Shown: positions 27,901-38,425, counted from the first letter of the stretch. The stretch is DNA of 64,000 nt from Shewanella basaltis (GCF_023283885.1 NZ_JAKILA010000009.1:82617-146616), one strand, 5' to 3'. Program-made: numbers and translations. Notes: generated from the sequence alone by a model not told the origin.

Positions 27901-28827
27901 GAAACACTAAAAGGGCAGTTGCAAGGCGTAGTGGCAAAAGCTATCCGTAAGGTGGCTGATAAAGGCATTGAACAGGAGGCCATTACCCGTTGGACCTTTG
28001 GTGACTTGCCCGTGCAGTACCAGCAACGTAAAGGCAACTACGAAGTTAAAGCTTATCCGGCCCTAATCGACAACAAAACTGATGTGTCGATTAAACTGTT
28101 TGATGATGAGCATGAAGCTAAGCGTCATCACCGAGTGGGCTTACGCCGGTTATTGCTAATCAATATTCCGTCGCCCGTTAAGCACTTGCAGCAAGCGTTA
28201 CCTAATAAAGCCAAATTGGCGATGTACTTTAATCCGTTCGGGCAAGTACACATTTTGATCGAAGATATTATCAATGCGGCTGTACAGCAGTTACTTGATC
28301 AAAAGCAATTAGATATCCGTAACGAGGCTCAATTTGAGCAAGCCAAAGATTGGGTTCGCCAAGAGCTTAACCCAACCGCGGAACACATAGCCTTAAATGT
28401 TGAGCAGGTGTTGACCATTTACCAGCGGATTAAAAAACGCTTAAAAGGTAAAATTAGTTTAGACATTGCCTTTGCAATGAGTGACATTCAAACCCAGTTA
28501 GACAGCCTCGTTTACAAAGGGTTTGTTGAAGACTGTGGTTGGCAACGCCTTGCTGATGTTGCACGCTACCTTAAAGCGATAGAAAACCGCTTAGAGAAAT
28601 TACCCGTTGATCCTACTCGTGACCGCTTACATATGCACAGTATCAGTAAAGTGCAGGATGCACTGACGGCACAACTGGCAAAAGTGCCTCGCTCTCAACC
28701 TGTACCGCAACAATTGGTTGAGGCAAGGTGGATGATTGAAGAATATCGAGTGTCATGCTTTGCTCAGGTGTTGGGTACTGCGTACCCCATTTCAGAGAAG
28801 CGGATCCTTAATCACATTAGCATCTGA
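24955..28827 (+). CDS. hrpA: ATP-dependent RNA helicase HrpA (DEAH box)
   Basis: A 1290-residue DEAH-box helicase, close to the E. coli length of 1300. Walker A is GETGSGKTTQLPK, Walker B IDEAHERSLN, motif III SATID, and motif VI QRQGRCGRVGPG, followed by the ratchet/OB region and a long family-specific C-terminal half. HrpA resolves stalled or collided ribosomes on mRNA in E. coli. The start is a TTG at 24955 with AAGGGA seven to eight bases ahead (MNSDLHPLSKAYLNLC). A family 3 element begins 41 bases after the stop. Confidence 0.93.
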   Translation: MNSDLHPLSKAYLNLCYQTDAAKIRRRLFRINKEAESEKKSQTLAQLTEEAKKAYAKAQQRLQSRPAVSYPDELPVSQKREDIASAIANNQVVIVAGETGSGKTTQLPKICLELGLGTRGLIGHTQPRRLAARSVANRVADELNSPLGEVVGFKVRFADAISDNSYIKLMTDGILLAELTSDRFLNQYDAIIIDEAHERSLNIDFILGYLKQVLKKRPDLKVIITSATIDVERFSKHFNDAPVIEVSGRTYPVETRYRPLVRDNDADLDVSDGIFAAVDELIAEGPGDILIFMNGEREIRDTAELLRKQQYRDTEILPLYARLSYGEQSKVFKSHIGRRIVLATNVAETSLTVPGIRYVIDPGTARISRYSYRTKVQRLPIEPISQASANQRQGRCGRVGPGICIRLYDEMDFIQRPEFTDPEILRTNLASVILQMLAIGLGDIAGFPFIQPPDQKHIRDGFLLLEELQAVKKHRNDLVLTPLGKDLAKIPLDPRLARMVIEANKLGCLHEALVITSGLSIQDPRERPIDKKQAADECHRRYADKDSDFVSWVKLWDHVKDQKHELSASQFRKQCRDEFLAYLRVREWQDLYTQVKQAVHELKWRVSDNAASYEQLHKALLSGLLSHIGFKGENNEYLGARNRKFFVFPGSPLAKKGPKWIMAAELTETSRLFARCCAKIEPEWLESLASHLVKKNYVEPHFEAKAGSVIALENQVLYGLTIVNRRRVQYGPIDAVQAREIFIRSALAEGQLQTKEAFFVNNQTLLNDIESLEHKSRRRDILVDEQVLVDFYEPLIPAGIYNAPLFFAWWKKARQLTPDLLDYSQALLMQRSADHISALDFPEVWHKANLALKVSYHFEPGNVDDGVSVHIPVALINQIDDSDFDWLVPGLREEKLVALIKSLPKNLRRNFVPAPDYARACYQAMKPFELPMIESMCKQLLRMSGVRISADDFDLTQITEHLKMNFKIEDDKGRLVAQGRDLETLKGQLQGVVAKAIRKVADKGIEQEAITRWTFGDLPVQYQQRKGNYEVKAYPALIDNKTDVSIKLFDDEHEAKRHHRVGLRRLLLINIPSPVKHLQQALPNKAKLAMYFNPFGQVHILIEDIINAAVQQLLDQKQLDIRNEAQFEQAKDWVRQELNPTAEHIALNVEQVLTIYQRIKKRLKGKISLDIAFAMSDIQTQLDSLVYKGFVEDCGWQRLADVARYLKAIENRLEKLPVDPTRDRLHMHSISKVQDALTAQLAKVPRSQPVPQQLVEARWMIEEYRVSCFAQVLGTAYPISEKRILNHISI

Positions 28828-28835
28828 TGATCTTT

Positions 28836-28904
28836 GCTGCAGAAACAACCTTGAAACATCAACAGCCCTAGGGCCTGTTGACCTTTCAAGGTTGTTTTTG
28901 CAGC
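28836..28904. repeat. Long hairpin formed by opposing family 3 ends
   Basis: The 5' arm (28836-28870) is the reverse complement of the left end of the family 3 element (28871-28904) with about four differences: GCTGCAGAAACAACCTTGAA faces TTCAAGGTTGTTTTTGCAGC. The stem of over 30 pairs begins nine bases after the hrpA stop codon and could end or protect the hrpA transcript. Confidence 0.75.
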
Positions 28905-29146
28905 GAATTGTTGGCCATTACTCATATACAAGTGCGCGGCAGAGACTTTGAGGTGTAGTTATTCTACATAAAAAGTCGATAACGCAGTAAAAATGACCAA
29001 CAAACGCTGCCCACAGGGTTCGGCTAAAAACGTTTTACTCTTTGTTGAACAGATTTTGCTTAGGTGACTAGGCTACAATCCATTCGCCTCGATTAACACG
29101 TTTTTAACTCGAACAAAATTCAATCAGCAAAGATCAACAGGCCTTA
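28869..29146 (+). mobile_element. MITE-like element, family 3, full copy
   Basis: A 278-base element with ends TAGGGCCTGTTGACCTTT and AAAGATCAACAGGCCTTA (imperfect inverted repeats). Its first 109 bases are identical to the copy at the right edge of the window (63892 onward); a shortened copy lies at 13692. There is no transposase-like frame. Confidence 0.8.
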
Positions 29147-29179
29147 GCCAAGTGTCGTATTTAACACATAACTTACATA

Positions 29180-29208
29180 AAAGCCGATGCAACCCATCGG
29201 TTTTTTTT
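29180..29208 (+). terminator. Terminator-like hairpin
   Basis: GCCGATG and CATCGGT pair (one G-U) around five bases and lead into eight T. It follows the family 3 element; no gene ends close by except hrpA, about 350 bases upstream. Confidence 0.55.
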
Positions 29209-29484
29209 ATGAAAGGCTTTCACCTTTTATCCTGTAAAACACTGTTTTTTGTTTTTTTAAGCGCCTTTTTACATTCAAAACTGAAAGTTTTTTGTAACTC
29301 TAGTTTTAAAGTCTATTGAGTATTGATATACTCGCCAGCAAGGAGAAGTGATTGTACTTTTCTCTGTAAGGTAAATGTCATCCCAGTCGGCAACCCATGC
29401 TTGAGGTGTTATAAAGTATTGAGTTGTTGAAATAATAAGGCATACCTTCCCCTACAAAACGACCTAAAGACGATTGGAGTAATA

Positions 29485-29565
29485 ATGGAAGTTCATGAAT
29501 ACGAAAATGCTTACTATCAAGTAAAAGATGACGTGTTAGAGTCTTTACCTTGTGACGAAGAGTAA
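29485..29565 (+). CDS. Possible 26-residue small protein
   Basis: ATG 29485 to TAA 29565 reads MEVHEYENAYYQVKDDVLES followed by LPCDEE. GGAG lies nine bases before the ATG, a candidate -10 (TATACT, near 29327) stands about 150 bases upstream, and a strong terminator follows at 29630. The peptide is acidic and has no hydrophobic segment. A gene-like signal set supports it, but conservation could not be tested. Confidence 0.4.
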   Translation: MEVHEYENAYYQVKDDVLESLPCDEE

Positions 29566-29629
29566 GATTACAGAACGAGCATATTGATGTAAAAGTAATG
29601 ATTTTGCTGCATTAAATACTCCAACACAC

Positions 29630-29657
29630 AAAAATAGCAGCCTAGGCTGCTATTTTT
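29630..29657. terminator. Bidirectional terminator
   Basis: AAAAATAGCAGCC and GGCTGCTATTTTT are perfect complements around TA. It lies between the small frame at 29485 and the convergent lipoprotein gene at 29705 and can serve both. Confidence 0.85.
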
Positions 29658-29704
29658 ATTGCTTATTTTTAATTGATTTTATTGGTTAACTTGTCATATT
29701 AACA

Positions 29705-30187
29705 TTAACCCTCAATTCTGCCTTTTTCTGGAAGAATTTCGATAATCACCCAAGAGTTACCTTTTTTGTGTAAACGGATTGTGCGATCGTCTACCCATTG
29801 CCTGCCGCCTTTTAGTCCTTCCATTTTGACTACCACAGTCACGTCATCAGTAAATTTACGGAAAAAGTCGATATCGATTTCATCAATCGACATGGTAACT
29901 TGTTTCATTGATAAACCAAGCACATGACGCTGAACAGCAGAAGCAATATGATAATGATCCATTACTTCTTGGATGTCAGGTGCGACAAACTGTTTGGCTT
30001 TTTCTACATCTTTGTCGACATAAATGGCTTGAAAAAAACCAAGAGATACTTGCTCTGGGCTGAGTTTAGCTTGCTTACTGTCTTCTGTCGGTTGCTCACA
30101 TGCACTGATAAAGACGAGTAAAAATAGGCTTAATAATGTACTGGGTTTGAATATTAACATGAGTGAATAACTACTTAGTTTTATCAT
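29705..30187 (-). CDS. Hypothetical lipoprotein with an NTF2/DUF4878-like fold
   Basis: A 160-residue protein with a lipoprotein signal ending in FISAC (Cys30). The mature part has a pattern of Lumazine/NTF2-like small domains: SPEQVSLGFFQAIYVDKDVEKAKQF, a central helix, then strands ending WVIIEILPEKGRIEG. DUF4878-type lipoproteins look similar; the fold call is tentative. An internal ATG at 30160 would give a shorter signal of 21 residues and is equally possible. It is a single gene. Confidence 0.65.
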   Translation of the reverse strand: MIKLSSYSLMLIFKPSTLLSLFLLVFISACEQPTEDSKQAKLSPEQVSLGFFQAIYVDKDVEKAKQFVAPDIQEVMDHYHIASAVQRHVLGLSMKQVTMSIDEIDIDFFRKFTDDVTVVVKMEGLKGGRQWVDDRTIRLHKKGNSWVIIEILPEKGRIEG

Positions 30188-30377
30188 TTTATTTTATCTA
30201 AGTATCTCGGTTTATGGCTGGGCTGACAAGGGCAGGGGTTATTTTATTGATTAAATGTTTAAAAGCTAAGCAAATGTAGGAATGTAGGCCTGCTGTGTCA
30301 GGATAGTTGTAAGGTTTTTTACACAGTATTGCCCATTGATGAGCATGTTGGCTCCATTATCGCCTAATGTCGGTATT

Positions 30378-30576
30378 TAACCTCAACTCTGGATAAGAGA
30401 TGTATTGATAACGATATAAATCAATAGATTGACTAAAATCCACTGTCAAGCTTGTGATTTGTTTTGCTAACAAGGCGAATTAACGCGTCAATAGCTAGCC
30501 TATTGCAAGTTAATTCAACGCAGTGAGGAAGGCAAAGGACTGCTTGAAAGGCGTTTGTTATCCAGAGCTGAGGTTA
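30378..30576 (+). mobile_element. MITE-like element, family 2, copy 1
   Basis: A 199-base element with ends TAACCTCAACTCTGGATAA and TTATCCAGAGCTGAGGTTA (one mismatch). By eye it is identical, over its whole length, to the reverse complement of 45661-45859. A diverged copy lies at 50064. It carries no coding frame of interest. Confidence 0.8.
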
Positions 30577-30643
30577 TTTAGGCTGATAATACTCAACTCA
30601 GCGCGACATTAAGGTGCCAAATGTGTGGCGGTATGGGGGGGAA

Positions 30644-30739
30644 TACCATTGCGTATTAACCACTGTGAACGTTTCTGGCCGTTTTTGATTAAGGCGTTGC
30701 GGTGTCGTCGTGCTGGCTTGTTTTTAAATAGTGATGGTA
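30644..30739 (+). mobile_element. MITE-like element, family 1, copy C (short, diverged)
   Basis: Begins TACCATTGCGTATTAACCAC, contains TTTTTGATTAAGGCGTTGC as in the full copies, and ends GTGATGGTA. At 96 bases it lacks the central part and is more diverged than copies A and E. Confidence 0.55.
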
Positions 30740-31117
30740 TGGATGCTATAAAAGCAGGCGAAAATACGTGGAGTTAAACACACGTTTACTATAATTTGTA
30801 CAGTTAGCCACTATTTATGCGGGTTGTAAGCGCATTTACTTGACGATTCAAACAACGCGTGTCATAAATAAATACAGTAGTAAAGATCATATTTGATCGC
30901 AATACACTATGCTTAATTAACTCATAGATTTTGATGCGTGTCGTTGTAGTTTTATAACGAATTCAGGCGTCAAAAATGTTAATGTTATCCACAGTTTCTG
31001 TGGACAAGTGTGTTGATGACTGTAAGTTGTTTTTGTAACTTACTGTAATTTATGTTTTTTATTTTGCGGTTAAAAAATGCCGCTTCTGTAGTTATGTGCC
31101 ATTTTGAGTTTCAGCTT
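30740..31117. other. Intergenic stretch without recognised features
   Basis: About 380 AT-rich bases between the repeat copies and the pta terminator. No convincing open frame, RNA or promoter pair was found. Confidence 0.5.
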
Positions 31118-31152
31118 AAAAAAAAGCACTGATGATTAATCAGTGCTTTTTT
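31118..31152. terminator. Terminator of the ackA-pta operon
   Basis: AAAAAAGCACTGAT pairs with ATCAGTGCTTTTTT around a short AT loop, 20 bases past the pta stop, with T runs on both strands. Confidence 0.85.
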
Positions 31153-31172
31153 ATTATCATTTTTAGTCGTGA

Positions 31173-33320
31173 CTATTTTTTGCTGTTTTGTGAGGCTTGG
31201 ATTGCCGTGAGTGCGATGGTGTAAACGATATCATCGACAAGTGCACCACGAGACAAGTCGTTAACCGGTTTCGCCATGCCTTGCAGCATAGGGCCAATAC
31301 TGATTAAGTCTGCACTTCGTTGTACCGCTTTGTAAGTTGTATTACCTGTATTTAAGTCTGGGAAGACAAACACAGTCGCTTTACCTGCAACAGGGCTATT
31401 TGGTGCTTTAGATTGTGCCACGTTTGGCATAACTGCTGCGTCGTATTGCAATGGGCCATCGATGATTAAATCTGGGCGTTTTTCTTTTGCAATGCGTGTT
31501 GCTTCGCGAACTTTATCAACGTCAGAACCTGTACCTGAATTACCAGTAGAATAACTGATCATTGCCACACGAGGCTCAATACCAAAGGCCTTTGCTGATT
31601 CAGCAGACTGGATGGCAATGTCCGCCAGTTGTTCTGAGTTTGGATCTGGGTTAATTGCACAGTCACCGTAAACGAGCACTTGATCAGGCATTAACATAAA
31701 GAAAATGGATGATACTAGGCTTGAGCCAGGTGCGGTTTTAATTAATTGTAGTGGTGGTCGAATAGTGTGAGCTGTGGTGTTGACTGCACCCGACACAATA
31801 CCGTCTACTTCATTTTCGGCTAACATCATGGTACCTAACACCATGTTGTCTTCAAGTTGTTCGCGGGCAACCACCTCGGTTAAGCCTTTGCTGCGACGTA
31901 ACTCGAGCATAGGTGCAACGTATTTTTCGCGAACGGATTCTGGCTCAACAATTTCAATGCCATCACCTAACACGACATCTTGTTGTGACGCCACACGTAA
32001 AATTTCTTCACGGTTACCAATTAAAACACAACGCGCAATACCACGCTCGGCACAAATTGAAGCCGCTTTAATAGTTCTAGGCTCCTCTCCCTCGGGCAGC
32101 ACGATGGTTTTACGTGCAGCACGGGCAAGTTCGGTGAGTTTGTATCTGAAAGCCGGTGGCGATAGACGGTGTTCACGGGGAGAATCCTGAGTGACGCTTT
32201 CAATCCAGGTTTGATCGATATGGCTGGCTACGTATTCTTGAACACGTTCAATTCGCACCGCATCGTCAACCGGTACTTCATGATCAAAACGTTGAATATT
32301 AAGTGATGTTTGCCAAGTGTTAGATTCAATTAAAAACACAGGCAGGCCTGTTTCGAAGGCTTGTTCACATAATTTCATCACCTCGGGTTCTGGTTGATAG
32401 CCTCCAGTAAGTAACAATGCACCTATTTTGACACCATTCATTGCCGCAAGGCAGGCCGATACAATCACATCTGAGCGATCGCCAGAGGTGACCAGTAACG
32501 AGTTGGCTTTAAAGTGCATTAGCATGTTAGGAATACTGCGGGCACAGAAGGTGACTCGGCGCATACGGCGTGTGTGCATTTCGCCGGCATTGATGATTTT
32601 AGCGTTTAAGTGTTTTGCTAAATCAGATGCGCGAGGTGAAATGAGCTCTAAATTGTAAGGCACACTGCCTAAAATACGCAGTGGGCTTTTACCCGGTAAC
32701 TGAAACATGCCTGAGCTGTCTGAGGCATTTGCTTGTTTCTCATCAAACACGTCAGACAGATCTGGACGAGTTCGGCCTTCTTCATCAACGGGGGCACCAA
32801 TTTTGTTGATAATGGCACCAATTAGGCGTTTATTTTTATGCCCGCCCCATGAATTGAAGGCGATTTCTAGGCGGTTCATTAATCCATTTGGCGTGTCTAC
32901 GCCTGGTGTTGCAATAAAAATAACATCTGCATCAAGTGCTTTGGCTATTTCGTAGTTGATGTCGTCGGCAAACGGGTGGCTTCGTGTAGGAACCAACCCC
33001 TCAATAATGAGCGTTTCGGTATTGCTGGCACACTCTGCCGCACGAGCAATAATTTGCTCCATTAACACATCTTGTTGTTCAGAGCGTATTAGTGCTTCAG
33101 CATGGTCCATGCTATATGGCTCGAGCGGATTTACAGTGGGCGACGTGCTCAAGATAGTGGTTGAGCGTTCAGGACCTGTGTCACCGGAGCGGATTTGCGC
33201 AATCGGTTTAAAAAATTGCACTTTAACGCCTTTACGTTCTAGCGCTCGAACCATTCCTAAGCTCAGTGACGTTAAACCAACGCCAATGCCAATCGGAATA
33301 AGCATAATATTACGAGACAT
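31173..33320 (-). CDS. pta: Phosphate acetyltransferase
   Basis: A 715-residue long-form Pta converting acetyl-CoA and phosphate to acetyl phosphate. It has an N-terminal BioD-like P-loop domain ([20 protein letters not shown]), a DRTGG-type middle domain, and the C-terminal catalytic PTA domain ([56 protein letters not shown]). It follows ackA after 44 bases on the same strand and makes acetyl phosphate for ATP formation. Confidence 0.96.
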   Translation of the reverse strand: MSRNIMLIPIGIGVGLTSLSLGMVRALERKGVKVQFFKPIAQIRSGDTGPERSTTILSTSPTVNPLEPYSMDHAEALIRSEQQDVLMEQIIARAAECASNTETLIIEGLVPTRSHPFADDINYEIAKALDADVIFIATPGVDTPNGLMNRLEIAFNSWGGHKNKRLIGAIINKIGAPVDEEGRTRPDLSDVFDEKQANASDSSGMFQLPGKSPLRILGSVPYNLELISPRASDLAKHLNAKIINAGEMHTRRMRRVTFCARSIPNMLMHFKANSLLVTSGDRSDVIVSACLAAMNGVKIGALLLTGGYQPEPEVMKLCEQAFETGLPVFLIESNTWQTSLNIQRFDHEVPVDDAVRIERVQEYVASHIDQTWIESVTQDSPREHRLSPPAFRYKLTELARAARKTIVLPEGEEPRTIKAASICAERGIARCVLIGNREEILRVASQQDVVLGDGIEIVEPESVREKYVAPMLELRRSKGLTEVVAREQLEDNMVLGTMMLAENEVDGIVSGAVNTTAHTIRPPLQLIKTAPGSSLVSSIFFMLMPDQVLVYGDCAINPDPNSEQLADIAIQSAESAKAFGIEPRVAMISYSTGNSGTGSDVDKVREATRIAKEKRPDLIIDGPLQYDAAVMPNVAQSKAPNSPVAGKATVFVFPDLNTGNTTYKAVQRSADLISIGPMLQGMAKPVNDLSRGALVDDIVYTIALTAIQASQNSKK

Positions 33321-33364
33321 GAAGACCTCTTAAACTTGGGTTAACCAATAAAACAGTATTGGAT

Positions 33365-34567
33365 TTATTTTGCAGTAATTAATTTGATTGCGTCTTCGGC
33401 AATCACCCATTCTTCATTGGTTGGGATCACCATTGCAACTGTGCTACCGGCTTTAGTAATGATGCCTTGTTGTCCAAAACGAGCGGCTTTGTTGAGTGTG
33501 TCGTCAACGTTAAAGTTAAATATTTCAAGTAAGTTCAGTACTTTTTCACGAATAAGATCTGAGTTCTCACCAATACCACCAGTAAAAATAATCGCGTCTA
33601 AACGTCCTAATGGCACTGTGTATGAGGCAATATACTTCGCTAAACGGTAGCAGAAGATATCGAGTGCTAATGTCGCGCCTTTATGGCCGTCTTGATAACC
33701 TTCTTCAATGCCGCGACAGTCATTGGTGAGCTCTGAAATACCGAGTAAGCCACTTTGTTTATTCAGTAGGTTATTGACTTCATCGAGGGTGTAGCCCAAT
33801 TGCTTAACCAAATGAAAAATAATTGATGGGTCTAAATCGCCACAACGCGTGCCCATGACTAGGCCTTCAAGTGGGGTTAAACCCATTGAGGTATCAACGC
33901 TTTTACCACCTTTTATGGCCGTTACAGATGCACCATTGCCTAAATGAGCACAAATGACATTAGTGTCTTTTATGTCTTTACCTAACACTTTTGCAGCTTC
34001 TCTGCTCACAAAGAGGTGGCTAGTGCCGTGCATACCGTAACGGCGAATACCATGCTCACGATACAATTTGTATGGCAGGGCATAAACATAGGCTTTTTCT
34101 GGCATAGATTGGTGGAATGCTGTATCAAATACCGCAACTTGTGGTAAATCTGGAAACGATGCAATCGCGGCACGGATACCAATTAAGTGAGCCGGGTTAT
34201 GTAATGGTGCGAGTGAGGCACAGTCTTCAATGCCTTGAATGACTTCTGGAGTGATAACAACAGAGCGGGTAAACTTTTCACCGCCGTGTACAATTCTGTG
34301 CCCAATGGCTTTAATTTGAGCGGCTAATTGTGGCTGGGTGGCGAGTATTTTATTAACGATAAATTCAACGGCTTCACGATGTGCGGTAAAGGCGCCGAGC
34401 TTGGCTTCATTTTTACCGCCATTAAATTTCCACTTAATGCGTGAGTCTTCTAAACCAAAACATTCCGCAAGACCTGAAATTTGTTCATCGCCTGATTGAG
34501 CATCAATGATGGCAAATTTTAATGATGAGCTACCGCAGTTGAGTACGAGTACTAATTTATCTGACAT
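33365..34567 (-). CDS. ackA: Acetate kinase
   Basis: A 400-residue ASKHA-fold kinase producing ATP and acetate from acetyl phosphate. The start [16 protein letters not shown], the phosphate-binding segments [10 protein letters not shown] and [13 protein letters not shown] region ([16 protein letters not shown]), and the C-terminal [19 protein letters not shown] are all present. It is the first gene of ackA-pta and diverges from yfbV, the arrangement also known in E. coli. Confidence 0.97.
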   Translation of the reverse strand: MSDKLVLVLNCGSSSLKFAIIDAQSGDEQISGLAECFGLEDSRIKWKFNGGKNEAKLGAFTAHREAVEFIVNKILATQPQLAAQIKAIGHRIVHGGEKFTRSVVITPEVIQGIEDCASLAPLHNPAHLIGIRAAIASFPDLPQVAVFDTAFHQSMPEKAYVYALPYKLYREHGIRRYGMHGTSHLFVSREAAKVLGKDIKDTNVICAHLGNGASVTAIKGGKSVDTSMGLTPLEGLVMGTRCGDLDPSIIFHLVKQLGYTLDEVNNLLNKQSGLLGISELTNDCRGIEEGYQDGHKGATLALDIFCYRLAKYIASYTVPLGRLDAIIFTGGIGENSDLIREKVLNLLEIFNFNVDDTLNKAARFGQQGIITKAGSTVAMVIPTNEEWVIAEDAIKLITAK

Positions 34568-34830
34568 GTTAACGCCTTTTAAGTCAATGAAACTAAATAA
34601 AATAATAAAAATTTATTTGGAGTAATCTTGATGCTTTACTTAAACATTACCCCAGGTGTATCTTAAATATGCTGTCGGGCTAGCTGTGTTGAATAAACAT
34701 CCTATAGGCTGACAGTTGACGCATTAATTTGCTTTGTTTGCACCTTTTATCTCGAGTTCAGGTTATTTAGAACAATGCTTGGTATTATGCTAATGTTTAA
34801 CCCATGTACTTCGTAGTTTAGGTACCCTTA

Positions 34831-35274
34831 TTGAACATGAATGTCATTACGCTTTTTACTGACGGTCGTCGCTATATGAACACTTGGCCAATGGTGCGAC
34901 AACTGGGGAGTTATTTCCCTGAATATCGCGTGGTCAAAGCAACTCAATTAGCCATGATTACCATGCCTGTGCTTGGTGTGGCTGCTGCAGCGAGTCAGCT
35001 GTATGTTTTAGGTTGGGATTTTTTACCCCAAGCTATTACCCTATTGTTGTTTTTTATTAGCTTGCCTATACAGGGCTTATTTTGGCTTGGATGGCGCGCT
35101 CGCCACCCGTTGCCATTGTCATTATTTGATTGGGGCAACCAACTCAGTTCAACATTGACTGAGATGGGAATTGCCTGTCAACCGCTGGGTGCCAAAGCCT
35201 GTTATTTAGACATGGCAGCCATTTTGAAATTGGCTTTTGAACGATTAGATCGCAGTTACTGGGAGCAATTATAA
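34831..35274 (+). CDS. yfbV: YfbV (UPF0208) inner-membrane protein
   Basis: A 147-residue protein with two transmembrane segments (LAMITMPVLGVAAAASQLYVL and AITLLLFFISLPIQGLFWLGW regions). YfbV of E. coli lies beside ackA and helps limit MatP-dependent Ter macrodomain spreading. The start is taken as TTG 34831 because AGG lies eight bases ahead; ATG 34837 two codons later is the alternative. Confidence 0.85.
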   Translation: MNMNVITLFTDGRRYMNTWPMVRQLGSYFPEYRVVKATQLAMITMPVLGVAAAASQLYVLGWDFLPQAITLLLFFISLPIQGLFWLGWRARHPLPLSLFDWGNQLSSTLTEMGIACQPLGAKACYLDMAAILKLAFERLDRSYWEQL

Positions 35275-35328
35275 TTCATTCGCTGTTTAAGTGACTGCTA
35301 ATTTAGTGTTTTTTGGCCAAAATCTTTA

Positions 35329-36066
35329 TTAATATGTCGCTTTTATGCCTCTATCGAGAAACACCTGCTGCAATTGTTGCATTGTTTGTGCGCTTGGCGC
35401 ACTGACATTAGCTAGGGTGTATTGCTCACCAAATGATTGCCATTTATGTTCGCCTAAAGCGTGATAGGGCAGTAGTTCAACTTTTTCGACATTTTGCATT
35501 GGTTTAATAAACTCGGCTAATTCAATAGCTGATTGCACATCTTCAGTAAATCCTGCCACTACCACATAACGTATCCAGGTTTTAATGTTGCGTTTTGCAA
35601 GGTATTGAGCAAATTGCAACGTGCGATGATTACTGACTTTAGTTAAATCGATGTGTTTTGCGTCATTCATTTGCTTGATATCGAGTAACACAAGATCGGT
35701 ATTGTCGAGGAGTTCGTCAATGACGGGGTCGTATTTACGGACAAAACCGTTAGTGTCTAAGCAAGTATGTATGCCTTGTGCTTTGCATGCTTTAAACAGT
35801 TCGCTTACAAATTGTGCCTGGAGTATGGCTTCACCGCCACTGGCTGTCAGCCCGCCACCGCTGGCGTCTAAAAAAGGCTGGTAAGAAACGACTTGTTTCA
35901 TAATGTCATCTACAGACATTAGCTTGCCACCTTCTAGATCCCATGTGTCACGGTTATGGCAATATTGGCAGCGCATCAGGCAACCTTGCAAAAACGTGAT
36001 ATAGCGGATCCCCGGTCCATCAACTGTACCAAATGATTCCACTGAATGTATGCGACCTAGCGTCAT
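35329..36066 (-). CDS. pflA: Pyruvate formate-lyase activating enzyme
   Basis: A 245-residue radical-SAM protein that abstracts a hydrogen to install the glycyl radical on PflB. The 4Fe-4S motif is [13 protein letters not shown] (Cys-x3-Cys-x2-Cys with the preceding GCL), and [16 protein letters not shown] is the SAM-binding GGE motif. It lies downstream of pflB on the same strand with a terminator-like hairpin between them. Confidence 0.95.
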   Translation of the reverse strand: MTLGRIHSVESFGTVDGPGIRYITFLQGCLMRCQYCHNRDTWDLEGGKLMSVDDIMKQVVSYQPFLDASGGGLTASGGEAILQAQFVSELFKACKAQGIHTCLDTNGFVRKYDPVIDELLDNTDLVLLDIKQMNDAKHIDLTKVSNHRTLQFAQYLAKRNIKTWIRYVVVAGFTEDVQSAIELAEFIKPMQNVEKVELLPYHALGEHKWQSFGEQYTLANVSAPSAQTMQQLQQVFLDRGIKATY

Positions 36067-36093
36067 GCTTGTTCCTTAAACGTCGATAAAAAA

Positions 36094-36128
36094 GGCTGTA
36101 TCGAGAGTGTTGCTTCTTCGATACAGCC
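36094..36128 (-). terminator. Intercistronic terminator between pflB and pflA
   Basis: On the minus strand GGCTGTATCGA and TCGATACAGCC pair perfectly (11 pairs) around 13 bases and are followed by six T. It sits 15 bases after the pflB stop and before pflA, so it probably reduces pflA transcription relative to pflB. Confidence 0.75.
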
Positions 36129-36142
36129 AATTTTAGCAGAGA

Positions 36143-38425
36143 CTACAGACCTTTAGTGAAAGTACGCGTGATAACATCCTGCTGTTGCTCAGGGGTTAGC
36201 GCGTTAAATCGCACAGCGTAGCCTGAAACACGAATGGTCAATTGTGGGTATTTATCTGGATTGACAATGGCATCTTCAAGCATTTCACGGTTCATCACGT
36301 TGACGTTTAAGTGTTGCCCACCTTCACGGCTTGCTTTGCTCGCAAAATATCCGTCCATTAATGCTGCGAGGTTAGTACGACGGCCGCTGTCGTCTTTGCC
36401 TAATGCATTTGGCACAATAGAGAAGGTATAAGAAATACCGTCTTGTGCGTGGGCAAAAGGCAATTTAGCGACGGAAGTTAATGAGGCTATAGCGCCATTT
36501 TCATCACGGCCATGCATTGGGTTGGCACCGGGTGCAAATGGGGCGCCTGAACGACGACCGTCTGGTGTGTTACCTGTTTTTTTACCATAAACCACGTTAG
36601 AGGTAATGGTTAAAATTGACTGAGTTGGAATGGCATTACGATACATTTTTTTATCGCGAATTTTAGCCATAAAGCGCTCAACTAAGTCGCAAGCAATGTC
36701 ATCAACACGTGGGTCGTTGTTACCAAATTTTGGATAATCGCCTTCAATGTTAAAGTCAACGGCAATACCGTCTTCGTCACGAATAGGTGTCACTTTGGCG
36801 TATTTAATGGCCGATAATGAATCCGCTGCAATCGATAAACCGGCGATACCACAAGCCATGGTACGGCGCACATCACGGTCGTGTAATGCCATTAACGCTG
36901 ATTCGTAAGAATACTTGTCATGCATAAAGTGAATCGCGTTAAGTGCAGTGACATAGTGAGTTGCTAACCAATCCATTAAGCCGTCTAAACGAGACATGAC
37001 GTCATCAAATTCAAGTACGTCGCTGGTAATCGCATCTGCTTTAGGGGCAACTTGTATTTTTAGTTTTTCGTCAACACCGCCATTGATAGCATACAGCATG
37101 GTTTTAGCTAAGTTAGCACGTGCACCAAAAAACTGCATGTGTTTACCCACAACCATTGGGCTGACACAACATGCGATAGCGTAATCGTCAGACTCAAAGT
37201 CTGGACGCATTAGGTCATCGTTTTCATATTGGATTGAGCTGGTGTCAATCGATACCTTGGCACAGTAGTTTTTAAACGCTTGTGGTAATTGTGTTGACCA
37301 CAATACTGTGATGTTTGGCTCTGGACTTGCACCCATGTTGTAGAGTGTGTGCAAGAAACGGAAACTTGATTTGGTGACTAAAGTACGACCATCAAGACCC
37401 ATACCGGCAATTGACTCTGTTGCCCAAATTGGGTCGCCTGAGAACAATTCATCGTATTCAGGTGTACGTAAAAAACGCACCATACGCAGTTTCATCACGA
37501 AATGGTCAACCATTTCTTGTGCTTGTTGTTCTGTTAGTACACCACTTTTTAAGTCGCGTTCAATAAAGATATCAAGGAATGTTGAAGTACGGCCTAAAGA
37601 CATGGCTGCGCCGTTTTGGCTTTTCACTGCTGCAAGATAGCCAAAGTAGGTCCATTGAATGGCTTCTTTGGCATTTTTAGCAGGCACAGAAATATCACAA
37701 CCGTACTTAGCTGCCATCGTTTTCATTTGGCCTAATGCACGATGTTGCTCTGCGATTTCTTCACGAAGCTGGATGACGCTTTGTAAATCTTCACCCGCTT
37801 CCATTTGTGCTTGTAGTGACGCAAACTGGTTAAATTTGTCTTTCATTAGGTAGTCGATACCGTATAACGCGATACGACGATAGTCACCAATGATACGCCC
37901 GCGACCGTAGGCATCAGGTAAACCTGTTAATACACCTGATTTACGACAAGCCATGATTTCGGGGGTGTATACGTCAAATACCCCCTGGTTATGAGTTTTA
38001 CGTAACTCTGAATATGTATATTGTACGTCTGGGTTCAGTTCGCGGCCATAAGCCTGACAAGAACCCTCAACCATGCGAATACCGCCATTAGGTAACATAG
38101 CGCGTTTTAGCGGTGCGTCGGTTTGTAAACCTACGATGGTTTCCAGATCTTTGTTGATGTAACCCGCATCGTGCGAGGTAATGGTCGACACCATATCAGT
38201 ATCAAAATCGACAGGGGCGTGAGTTTGGTTTTCTAGCTTGATGCCTTCCATCACTTTATCCCAAAGCGATACTGTGGCATCTGTTGCGCCTTCTAAGAAT
38301 GACTCGTCACCCTCGTATGGCGTGTAGTTCTTTTGGATAAAGTCACGTACGTTAACTTCTGTTTTCCAATCGCCTGCTACGAAACCTTCCCACGCATTGG
38401 CAAATAGTTCGGTTTTATCTGTCAT
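36143..38425 (-). CDS. pflB: Formate C-acetyltransferase (pyruvate formate-lyase)
   Basis: A 760-residue glycyl-radical enzyme splitting pyruvate with CoA into acetyl-CoA and formate under anaerobiosis. The active-site Cys-Cys pair is in [11 protein letters not shown], and the glycyl-radical site [12 protein letters not shown] lies near the C-terminus. A PdhR-type palindrome lies about 200 bases upstream. Acetyl-CoA made here feeds pta-ackA next door. Confidence 0.97.
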   Translation of the reverse strand: MTDKTELFANAWEGFVAGDWKTEVNVRDFIQKNYTPYEGDESFLEGATDATVSLWDKVMEGIKLENQTHAPVDFDTDMVSTITSHDAGYINKDLETIVGLQTDAPLKRAMLPNGGIRMVEGSCQAYGRELNPDVQYTYSELRKTHNQGVFDVYTPEIMACRKSGVLTGLPDAYGRGRIIGDYRRIALYGIDYLMKDKFNQFASLQAQMEAGEDLQSVIQLREEIAEQHRALGQMKTMAAKYGCDISVPAKNAKEAIQWTYFGYLAAVKSQNGAAMSLGRTSTFLDIFIERDLKSGVLTEQQAQEMVDHFVMKLRMVRFLRTPEYDELFSGDPIWATESIAGMGLDGRTLVTKSSFRFLHTLYNMGASPEPNITVLWSTQLPQAFKNYCAKVSIDTSSIQYENDDLMRPDFESDDYAIACCVSPMVVGKHMQFFGARANLAKTMLYAINGGVDEKLKIQVAPKADAITSDVLEFDDVMSRLDGLMDWLATHYVTALNAIHFMHDKYSYESALMALHDRDVRRTMACGIAGLSIAADSLSAIKYAKVTPIRDEDGIAVDFNIEGDYPKFGNNDPRVDDIACDLVERFMAKIRDKKMYRNAIPTQSILTITSNVVYGKKTGNTPDGRRSGAPFAPGANPMHGRDENGAIASLTSVAKLPFAHAQDGISYTFSIVPNALGKDDSGRRTNLAALMDGYFASKASREGGQHLNVNVMNREMLEDAIVNPDKYPQLTIRVSGYAVRFNALTPEQQQDVITRTFTKGL

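Noticed and set aside
34747..34765. A single family 2-like end (TTATCTCGAGTTCAGGTTA) upstream of yfbV
   Set aside because: No partner end or core was found nearby; a 19-base partial match in AT-rich DNA is too little to call an element.
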